The translations under genes and the position numbers were made by a program. A stretch of DNA of 39,123 nt from an uncultured Clostridium sp. (lineage in GTDB: Bacteria > Bacillota > Clostridia > TANB77 > CAG-508), in the NCBI GenBank assembly GCA_900553755.1, contig USEX01000012.1, forward strand, positions 1 through 39,123. Reading direction: 5' to 3'. Positions 32,988 to 39,123 of the stretch are shown here, one piece after another (position 1 is the stretch's first letter; the number at the start of each line of letters is the position of its first letter). The notes under the pieces were generated by a model. It had not been told where the DNA came from. It saw only the letters and a list, made by a program, of their open reading frames with translations, and did no database searches.

Positions 32988-33389
32988 ATGAAAAAAGTAA
33001 TAGCTATTTTAACGATTTTACTTTGCATAGTATGTGCATGTACAACTGTATTAGCCGTAGGAGAAAATATAGTAGATAAAGAAACAGAAAGCAAATTAGT
33101 TGAGCTAAAAGATAAAGAGTTAAAAACATTAGAAGATTATAAAGTGGCTTATGGATCAGATACATATGGTCTTACAGCATATATGTTACATAAAGTTCAA
33201 GTGTATAGTATTCCAATTGGATTCATAGCTATTGCAATTGGAGCAATATACCAATATGTAATAGGAATAAGAAAGTTGGATGTAAGAGATAAAGGATTTG
33301 GCTTAATGATAGCAAGTATAACATTACTTGTAATATGCCAAGTTTTACCGCTAGTATTTGCAATTGTTGTAAAAGGTTGGAGGGGTTAA
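32988..33389 (+). CDS. Small secreted/membrane protein, pilin-subunit-like topology
   Basis: 133 residues, family not recognised. A signal peptide (about 1-23, hydrophobic ILTILLCIVCACTTVLA) is followed by a charged stretch of about 45 residues. Two membrane helices (about 72-93 and 103-126) flank a short basic loop (GIRKLDVRDKGFG), and the protein ends KGWRG. Signal peptide plus two helices with a basic hairpin loop resembles the topology of VirB2/TrbC-type pilins, but I see no firm sequence match. GGAAAGGG precedes ATG. The next gene starts 3 nt after its stop, so they are cotranscribed. Confidence 0.75.
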   Translation: MKKVIAILTILLCIVCACTTVLAVGENIVDKETESKLVELKDKELKTLEDYKVAYGSDTYGLTAYMLHKVQVYSIPIGFIAIAIGAIYQYVIGIRKLDVRDKGFGLMIASITLLVICQVLPLVFAIVVKGWRG

Positions 33390-33392
33390 CAA

Positions 33393-35717
33393 ATGAAAGT
33401 TTTATTTGCAGTAAATAATGAAAAAGTCTCAGAATCAATTATGAAAAATTATCAAGCAAGATATAAAGAGATAATTTCTGCCAAAAATGTTTATTATTTT
33501 AATGCAATAATAAAAGAATTACAAAAAGATAAAAGTTATGATAGAGTAGTTATAAGTGAGGACTTAGAGCCATATTCAAATAAAAATTATGAAATGATAG
33601 ATAAGTTTATATTTGAAAAGATGGACAGTATAAGCGATGAAGCATCTAATAGCACAGAAGGTGAGATTCCAATAATATTTATTTGTTCTGATAGAAGAGA
33701 AAAGGGAGAACAAATATTATTAAAATTGTTTTCAATTGGAGTATATAGTGCTTTATTAGGAAACGATAGAACTATAGATAATGTGTGCTCATTAATAAAC
33801 AAACCTAGAACAAAGAAAGAAGCGAAGGTTTATTATAGAATAGAGTCTGATAGTGCTGATTATAGATCTGAAAGAACAGAAGATGTGAATGAGGCAGAAA
33901 TTCAAAATATAGTAAATTACTTTAAGAAAATTGGCAAAAACGAAACAAAGTGTATTGAAAGTTACAATAGTATAGCTTCTCAATATACAACTGAGCAATT
34001 AAAAATAATAGTTGGCTTTTTACCACTTATGTCAAGGGCAATATTGGAAGAAAAATGTCCTAAATACCAAGAATTGATGGTTGGAAGTGTAAAATCAAAG
34101 ATTAAAACAGCACAAGGCAATATAACAACAAAAGATATAAAAAGCAAACCGACAGTTTACAATCCTAATAATGCTAATAAAATAAATTTAATAGAAGAAC
34201 AACTAAATAGATCTAAGTTAAGAAAACCGGTGGTAATTCCATCAACAGTAAGCTCTGATAAGGTTAGAAGATTATACAAAGAAGATGAAAATCAAGAAAT
34301 AGAAAAAATGCCTAATACAATAAGTGCAAAAAAGGAAGATGCTACAAAAAAAATAGAAAATAATGTGGTAGAGCCAGTAAAAAGAGGTAGGGGCAGACCT
34401 CCTAAGAATAAAATAGTAGAAGAGGTTGAAAGCATAGAACCAGTGAAAAGAGGCAGAGGTAGACCACCTAAAAAAGTACAAATAGAAACGGAACCTGTAG
34501 TAAATAGTCAACCAGCTGAAGATGTAAATTTATTTGGATTAGCTGATGACACAAATCAAGAGGTTGAAAAAATAGCACCAAAAAGACCAGCTAATAATTA
34601 CACACAACAAGAAGAATTGGGTGTTTTACCAGGTATTTATGATGATGACGATGATGATACAAGCAGTGTTTTACCAGGATTATATGATGAACCAGCTGAA
34701 GATACATTATCAGGAGATTATAATAATTTAGAAAACAGAACTTCAACAGTTCCAGAAAGAAAAGTGGAATATGGTGATTTACCTGAGTCTTACAACAATA
34801 CTAATATGCAACGTGAAACAGATTTATCAAACTTGTTAACAAGTGATAAAAAGATAGTCTCATTTGTAGGAACATCAAAAAATGGAACATCTTTCTTAGT
34901 CAATAATCTAGCAATAATGCTTTCATCAAAGGGAATAAATACTGCAATATTAGATTTAACTAAAAATAAGAATGCATATTATATATATACTCAAAATGAT
35001 GAAAATTTAAGAAATATATCATATAATTGTGTAGAAAATTTAAGAAGAGGGATAGCAAAGGGAATACCAATAAATAAAAATCTTTCTGTTTATACAACTT
35101 CTCCAACAGAAGAAGTTAGGTTTGATGATTATGGAAACATCCTAGAAACATTGGTAAAAAATCATTCATTAGTATTATTGGATTGTGATTTTGATACTGA
35201 TTACAATTATTTTAAAGAATCTCAGGAAATATATGTTGTTCAAACTTACGATATATTAACAATTCAACCTTTAACAGCATTTTTGAGAGAATTAAAAGAT
35301 AGAAATATATTAGAGCAAAATAAATTAAAAATTGTAATTAATAAAGCGTTAAAAGTAAGAGGATTAACGGAAAAGATGATAGTTGGAGGAATATCTTCTT
35401 ATAATGATCCAAATATGTCATATATGAAGGAATTATTTGATAAAGACACAGTGACGTATGTAACTGTTCCGTTTGAAGAGCAAACATATTCAAAATATCT
35501 TGAAGGATTAATGATGTGTGAAATATCTTTAAATGGATATTCGAAAGGATTATTAGAAAGCTTACAAAAACTTGGAAATATGGTATATCCATTAATATCA
35601 TCAAATAGACAACAAAATCCACCAAAGAATTACAATAATTATGAAAAAAGAAATACTACAAGCCAGTTTGGAAGAAATATAGATGATACATTAAATAAAA
35701 TGAGAAGAAACTATTAA
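33393..35717 (+). CDS. AT-hook, receiver-like, ParA/TadZ-like ATPase-fold protein
   Basis: 774 residues. An N-terminal alpha/beta domain (1-145: MKVLFAVNNEKVS, DRVVISEDLEP, IPIIFICSDRR, LFSIGVYSALLGND) looks like a degenerate receiver domain. A helical segment follows. Two AT-hook motifs, KRGRGRPPK, lie at 330-338 and 352-360. An acidic linker (about 405-470) carries repeats VLPGIYD, VLPGLYD and DLPESYN. The C-terminal part (about 487-740) is MinD/ParA-fold: KKIVSFVGTSKNGTS (G493-S500), then VLLDCDFD (D597-D601). The P-loop reads GxxxxGTS instead of GKT/GKS, as in CpaE/TadZ relatives, so hydrolysis may be weak. TadZ/CpaE proteins place pilus machinery at poles. Function here is unknown; binding AT-rich DNA and positioning are inference. 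Confidence 0.85.
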   Translation: MKVLFAVNNEKVSESIMKNYQARYKEIISAKNVYYFNAIIKELQKDKSYDRVVISEDLEPYSNKNYEMIDKFIFEKMDSISDEASNSTEGEIPIIFICSDRREKGEQILLKLFSIGVYSALLGNDRTIDNVCSLINKPRTKKEAKVYYRIESDSADYRSERTEDVNEAEIQNIVNYFKKIGKNETKCIESYNSIASQYTTEQLKIIVGFLPLMSRAILEEKCPKYQELMVGSVKSKIKTAQGNITTKDIKSKPTVYNPNNANKINLIEEQLNRSKLRKPVVIPSTVSSDKVRRLYKEDENQEIEKMPNTISAKKEDATKKIENNVVEPVKRGRGRPPKNKIVEEVESIEPVKRGRGRPPKKVQIETEPVVNSQPAEDVNLFGLADDTNQEVEKIAPKRPANNYTQQEELGVLPGIYDDDDDDTSSVLPGLYDEPAEDTLSGDYNNLENRTSTVPERKVEYGDLPESYNNTNMQRETDLSNLLTSDKKIVSFVGTSKNGTSFLVNNLAIMLSSKGINTAILDLTKNKNAYYIYTQNDENLRNISYNCVENLRRGIAKGIPINKNLSVYTTSPTEEVRFDDYGNILETLVKNHSLVLLDCDFDTDYNYFKESQEIYVVQTYDILTIQPLTAFLRELKDRNILEQNKLKIVINKALKVRGLTEKMIVGGISSYNDPNMSYMKELFDKDTVTYVTVPFEEQTYSKYLEGLMMCEISLNGYSKGLLESLQKLGNMVYPLISSNRQQNPPKNYNNYEKRNTTSQFGRNIDDTLNKMRRNY

Positions 35718-35739
35718 ATAGACGATTGGGGTGAAAAAT

Positions 35740-36828
35740 TTGGAGTTAGCAGCAATAATAATTTTAGTATTAATCATAGTAGCGTTAATGATGTATAATA
35801 TGTCAATACATAAGAAAATTGATACATTCAATAACATTAGTCAACAGATAAATAGTTTGAATGTATTACAAGACTTTATGAATACGCTAAGTGAAGTATC
35901 AAGTGCTAATGAAAAACTAAAAAAGATAAATGAAATCCTTATAGAAAAGTATAGTATAAAATATTCAACAATAGTGGTATACGATGGAGCAGAATATGTT
36001 ATAAAAGCATCAAATGTGGCAGAAAAACATTGGGATACTTTAAAAAAATTACAAGAAGAACCTATATTCAAAGAAAGTATAGAAACATCAGTCCCTAAAT
36101 ATATTACTGTAAATAATGAGGGAGAAAGATTACCATATCAAAAAATGGAGTTTGCAAGAGCAAAATCAGCAATGTTTTTCCCATTATATATAGATAATGT
36201 GTATATTGGGTATTGGATAATAGAAGGAAACACCCCACATGAATTTGATAGTATAGATACAACGATTTTGGAAGTTGTGAAAAACAATATTGTAGCAATT
36301 TTAAAAACAGTTCAAAACCAAACAGTAATAGAAAATATTGTAAGAGATGATTTGTATTCAGACTTAAAAAGCGCCGAATATTTATATGCTGATGGAAGAA
36401 AAATTATTGACCAATATACTACTTCAACTGTGTGCTTATTTAAGATAATTAATTTGGTAGAAATAAATGAAAGGGTAAGTAGAAAAACAGGTAATGAAGT
36501 GATAACAGAAGTTACAAATCGTATCAAATCCGAATTAGCACCAGAATACATTTTTGTAAGATATATGGGTCCAAAGTTTGCAATAGTTTTCTCAGGTGTT
36601 GAGCCAACAGGAGTAGAACAATTTTTGCAAACAATGAAAGAAAATGTGGAAAAATTACAGATAGAGCCAGCAGATGATTATGATGGACAACCTATAGAAG
36701 TAAGCCCAAAAATAAATATAGCCTTAACTACATATTATAAAGGAACAGCATTAGAAGGTACAACTAAAAAATTGGAAGAGTTTTTAGATAATGATAATGA
36801 AAATGCAAGTAATATAAATTACTTATAA
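35740..36828 (+). CDS. Membrane GAF and degenerate GGDEF protein
   Basis: 362 residues from TTG 35740. One N-terminal helix (LAAIIILVLIIVALMMYNM) is followed by a short coiled region and a GAF-like domain (about 60-190, with YIGYWIIEG near its end). The C-terminal part has the fold pattern of GGDEF diguanylate cyclases (RDDLYSDLKSAEYL to about 335), but the signature reads MGPKF (276-280) in the context RYMGPKFAIVF. The catalytic Gly-Gly-Asp-Glu is lost, so it is probably a sensor or scaffold rather than a cyclase. TTG 35740 is preceded by GGGGTGA at good spacing; GTG 35731 in frame is the alternative. It follows the AT-hook gene by 22 nt. Confidence 0.8.
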   Translation: MELAAIIILVLIIVALMMYNMSIHKKIDTFNNISQQINSLNVLQDFMNTLSEVSSANEKLKKINEILIEKYSIKYSTIVVYDGAEYVIKASNVAEKHWDTLKKLQEEPIFKESIETSVPKYITVNNEGERLPYQKMEFARAKSAMFFPLYIDNVYIGYWIIEGNTPHEFDSIDTTILEVVKNNIVAILKTVQNQTVIENIVRDDLYSDLKSAEYLYADGRKIIDQYTTSTVCLFKIINLVEINERVSRKTGNEVITEVTNRIKSELAPEYIFVRYMGPKFAIVFSGVEPTGVEQFLQTMKENVEKLQIEPADDYDGQPIEVSPKINIALTTYYKGTALEGTTKKLEEFLDNDNENASNINYL

Positions 36829-36849
36829 TTATTTTAGAAAGGAAATTTA

Positions 36850-37110
36850 GTGTGTATGATTACAGACAAAACAGTTAGTTTTAATGTAGAGAAAGAAAAA
36901 AATACGAAGACAAAGGAAATAGTAAAAGAAGTTTACGATGCTTTAACAGAGAAAGGATATAATCCAATTAATCAATTAGTAGGATATATACTTTCAGGAG
37001 ATCCAACTTATATTACAAACCATAATAATGCAAGAAACTTAATAAGACAAATTGAGAGAGATGATTTATTAGAGCAAATGGTTAAAACATATATAGGATT
37101 GGAAAAATAA
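36850..37110 (+). CDS. ireB: IreB family regulatory phosphoprotein (UPF0297)
   Basis: 86 residues. VYDALTEKGYNPINQLVGYILSGDP split over the core, then YITNHNNARNLIRQIERDDLLEQMV, is the unmistakable UPF0297/YrzL signature. In Enterococcus, IreB is a substrate of the PASTA kinase IreK and affects cephalosporin resistance. GTG 36850 has AAAGGA at 6-nt spacing; ATG 36856, two codons in, gives the more usual start but a 12-nt gap. ruvX follows after 2 nt, the standard alaS-ireB-ruvX arrangement without alaS. Confidence 0.93.
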   Translation: MCMITDKTVSFNVEKEKNTKTKEIVKEVYDALTEKGYNPINQLVGYILSGDPTYITNHNNARNLIRQIERDDLLEQMVKTYIGLEK

Positions 37111-37112
37111 GT

Positions 37113-37529
37113 ATGAGAACTTTAGGAGTGGATTATGGTGATGCAAGAATAGGACTAGCTATTACTGATGCTTTAGGAATAACGGCTCAAGGGTTAGAAA
37201 CGATTCATCATAATGCAAATGATAAGATAGCATTAAAAAGAATAGAAGAAATAATAAAGCAGTATGACATAGATACGATAGTAGTTGGGCTCCCATTAAA
37301 CTTAAGTGGACAGAAGACACAAAGAACAGGGGAAACAGAAAAATTTATTCACAAATTAAAATGTAGATTTAACAAAGTAAAAATCGATACAATGGACGAA
37401 AGATTAACTACAGTTGAAGCTCATAAAACGATGAATTTTTTGAATATAAATAAACACAAAAAGAGAGATATCGTAGATACAATATCTGCTGTATATATAT
37501 TGGAAAAATACATGAAAAAGAAAGAATAA
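37113..37529 (+). CDS. ruvX: RuvX/YqgF RNase H-fold nuclease
   Basis: 138 residues of the YqgF family, described as a putative Holliday junction resolvase and as the nuclease that finishes the 5' end of 16S rRNA. Acidic residues of the RNase H-like fold are in LGVDYGDARIGLA, VVGLPLNLSGQ and TMDERLTTVEA, with a late HKKRDIVDTISAVYIL. It starts 2 nt after ireB, so translation is likely coupled. Confidence 0.94.
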   Translation: MRTLGVDYGDARIGLAITDALGITAQGLETIHHNANDKIALKRIEEIIKQYDIDTIVVGLPLNLSGQKTQRTGETEKFIHKLKCRFNKVKIDTMDERLTTVEAHKTMNFLNINKHKKRDIVDTISAVYILEKYMKKKE

Positions 37530-37531
37530 GA

Positions 37532-37559
37532 TTGACATTACTTGAAATAATAGTATATA
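37532..37559 (+). promoter_or_regulatory. Sigma-A promoter of the DUF1292 gene
   Basis: TTGACA (37532-37537), 16 nt, TATATA (37554-37559); TATAGT at 37556 is an alternative with 18 nt. The gene starts 60 nt further on. Confidence 0.55.
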
Positions 37560-37619
37560 GTATATATATAATTATTTTGGTTATGAATAAATATTAAAAT
37601 TGAAAGGAGAAAATAAAAA

Positions 37620-37934
37620 ATGAGTGAGGATATTAATAACAATGAAGAAAACAATTTAGAAGATGATAACATAGTAATTTTAAATGACGAAAATGGTGAA
37701 GAGGTAAAATTTGAATTCCTTGATTTAATAGAATTAGATGGAGAAGAATATGTAGTTTTACTTCCAGTAGAAGAAAGTGATGAACCAGGAGAAGTAGTTA
37801 TATTACAAATAGAGGATTCTGATGAAGAGTCAGAAGAAGAATCATACGTTAGCGTTGAAGATGAAGAAATCTTAAATAAAGTTTTTGAAATATTTAAAGA
37901 AAAATTTAAGGATGATTTTGATTTCGTTGATTAA
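37620..37934 (+). CDS. DUF1292 domain protein (YrzB-like)
   Basis: 104-residue acidic protein. The DUF1292 core is NDENGEEVKFEFLDLIELDGE followed by EYVVLLPVEE and VVILQIED. It usually sits after ireB and ruvX in Firmicutes, as here, but no function is established. Acidic residues make up well over a third, with low-complexity Ser/Glu stretches. GAAAGGAG precedes ATG by 10 nt. Own promoter and terminator. Confidence 0.9.
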   Translation: MSEDINNNEENNLEDDNIVILNDENGEEVKFEFLDLIELDGEEYVVLLPVEESDEPGEVVILQIEDSDEESEEESYVSVEDEEILNKVFEIFKEKFKDDFDFVD

Positions 37935-37948
37935 TTAAACCAATACGA

Positions 37949-37985
37949 CAATCCAACTTTAAATAAGTTGGATTGTTGCTATTTA
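37949..37985 (+). terminator. Intrinsic terminator after the DUF1292 gene
   Basis: CAATCCAACTT (37949-37959), 5-nt loop, AAGTTGGATTG (37965-37975), perfect 11-bp stem followed by TTGCTATTT. Confidence 0.8.
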
Positions 37986-38004
37986 GATAAAAGGAGATAA
38001 AATA

Positions 38005-38469
38005 ATGAAAAAATTCAGTACATGGATGATTTTATCAATAGGAGTAATATTTTGGGGATTAAGGATTGCGGCAGTTTATACAGAAACAATGGGAATAGAT
38101 TTTTTAATAAAACCATTGGATACCAATACAGAAATAATATTGTTATTCACAACTTTGTTAGCATTTATATTAATAGCAAAAAGAAAAATATTGGGTGTAA
38201 TAATATATATTGTAAGTTATTGGGGATACTTTGGAATGGATTTATATTCTAAAATGATGAGTACTACTTCTAATGTGCAAGATGTTATGAATGTTTTTGT
38301 TTCATTTGTTGGAGTGTTATTACCATTATTTAGCTTATTCGATTTTATATTAGATAAAACAAGAATAACAAATACACAAGAAAAGAAAACCAAGTGGTTT
38401 TATGAGAATAAAAAATATAATAGAGAATTTGATGAAAGGGCTGATAAAAATAATTATAGGACTCTATAA
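38005..38469 (+). CDS. Membrane protein of unknown function
   Basis: 154 residues, not recognised. About four membrane helices: 7-26, 44-60, 62-80 and 98-116. The hydrophilic C-terminal tail (about 118-154) is rich in Lys, Asn, Arg and Glu (TKWFYENKKYNREFDERADK). AAGGAG lies 9 nt before ATG. It lies 37 nt upstream of a MATE transporter gene and may be cotranscribed with it. Confidence 0.75.
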   Translation: MKKFSTWMILSIGVIFWGLRIAAVYTETMGIDFLIKPLDTNTEIILLFTTLLAFILIAKRKILGVIIYIVSYWGYFGMDLYSKMMSTTSNVQDVMNVFVSFVGVLLPLFSLFDFILDKTRITNTQEKKTKWFYENKKYNREFDERADKNNYRTL

Positions 38470-38506
38470 TTATTTTTATTGCCTAAATATAGAAGGGCGT
38501 GTAGAA

Positions 38507-39109
38507 ATGAATCAAGAAGAAAATATACTAGGAAAGGAAAAAATAGGAAAATTAATAAAAAAGTTTTCTATACCTTGCATAATATCAATGTTGGTAAACT
38601 CATTATATAATATTGTAGACCAAATCTTTATTGGGCAAGGAGTAGGATATTTAGGAAATGGAGCAACTAATATAGTATTTCCATTAGTAATGATAGGTTT
38701 AGCTTTTTCATTAATGTTTGGAGATGGTGCGTCGGCATACTTAAGCTTAAAACTTGGTGAAAAGAAGAAAAAAGAAGCAGAAGTAGGAATAGGAAATGGA
38801 TTAGTAATTTCCTCAATAATATCAATAGTATTTACAGTTATAGTATTAATATTTTTACCTCAATTTCTAAAATTGTTTGGTTGTACAGAAAACCTTGAAG
38901 AATTTGCAATGACATATGGAAGGATAATTGCATTAGGGTTACCTTTTTCAATGATAGGAACAACTTTAAATTCAATAATTAGAGCGGATGGTAGTCCTAA
39001 ATACTCAATGATAAGCATGGTTACGGGGGCAATATTAAATACAATATTAGACCCTATTTTTATTTTTAAATTTAATCAAGGTGTTGCAGGAGCAGCAATC
39101 GCTACTGTT
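38507..39109 (+). CDS. MATE family efflux transporter, N-terminal part (cut by the contig end)
   Basis: About 201 residues before the sequence stops being genuine; full MATE proteins have about 450. FSIPCIISMLVNSLYNIVDQ then IFIGQGVGYLGNGATNIVFP is the classic start of MATE (NorM/DinF-like) transporters, and IRADGSPKYSMISMVTGAIL with NTILDPIFIFKF is the conserved end of the first four or so helices. They export drugs or metabolites against Na+ or H+. The start ATG 38507 lacks a strong binding site (AGAAGGGCG at 38491). The last residues of the frame come from adapter sequence, not from the gene. Confidence 0.93.
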
Positions 39110-39123
39110 AGATCGGAAGAGCA
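39110..39123. other. Illumina adapter sequence at the contig end
   Basis: AGATCGGAAGAGCA is exactly the first 14 bases of the TruSeq adapter. It replaces the expected MATE continuation after the A-A-I-A-T-V block, so it is an assembly artefact and not genomic. Confidence 0.9.

Noticed and set aside
38022..38252. 76-residue plus-strand frame inside the 38005 gene
   Set aside because: Out-of-frame overlap with a well-started membrane protein, and its Asn/Ile-rich translation looks non-coding.

Overview
The window looks like one end of an assembled contig from an uncultured, spore-forming, low-GC Firmicute of the Clostridia type. Signs of this are strongly A/T-biased codon use, Firmicutes ribosomal-protein leaders, consensus sigma-A promoters, CarD and IreB homologues, and sporulation genes (a sipL-like gene, yunB, spoVAC-D-E). 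I cannot place it to genus from sequence alone. The last 14 bases match the start of the Illumina TruSeq adapter, so the right-hand end is probably artificial.

Layout. (1) 1-249: probable 3' end of 6S RNA, a terminator and a promoter. (2) 249-10730: dnaE, then an ABC exporter pair (a permease with a very long coiled coil, plus its ATPase), a small unknown gene, a CapA-like metallophosphatase and rimO, all closely packed. (3) 10761-11831: rubrerythrin and dUTPase. (4) 11907-15672: carD, then dnaG-rpoD. (5) 15778-18534: veg, a sipL-like gene and yunB. (6) 18532-20943: two ribosomal-protein operons, rplM-rpsI (minus) and infC-rpmI-rplT (plus), fired from back-to-back promoters. Each has a probable autoregulatory leader, and infC appears to start on ATA. 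(7) 20969-23811: tcdA, then dodecin-spoVAC-spoVAD-spoVAE. (8) 23827-25750: a decayed gene remnant, a terminator that pyrG transcription probably has to pass, and pyrG. (9) 25787-28216: a small minus-strand gene and the CIRCE-controlled groES-groEL operon. (10) 28228-32932: a 52-residue membrane peptide, rpmE, miaB and mutS. (11) 32988-37529: a three-gene set of unknown function (small secreted/membrane protein, AT-hook ParA/TadZ-like protein, membrane GAF plus degenerate GGDEF protein) running into ireB and ruvX. (12) 37532-39109: a DUF1292 protein, a membrane protein and a truncated MATE transporter.

Most of the content is conserved housekeeping: replication, sigma-A, translation, chaperonin and CTP synthesis. 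The strongest candidate for something undescribed is the set at 32988-36828. Its ATPase-like protein combines a receiver-like N-terminus, two AT-hooks, a repeat-bearing acidic linker and a P-loop lacking the usual lysine. It sits beside a GGDEF-like protein whose signature motif is lost. Other points worth attention are the ATA start of infC, dodecin inside a spoVA operon, overlapping terminator and promoter before carD, and the pyrG upstream terminator with a duplicated left arm. All family calls were made by reading motifs; no database search was run.
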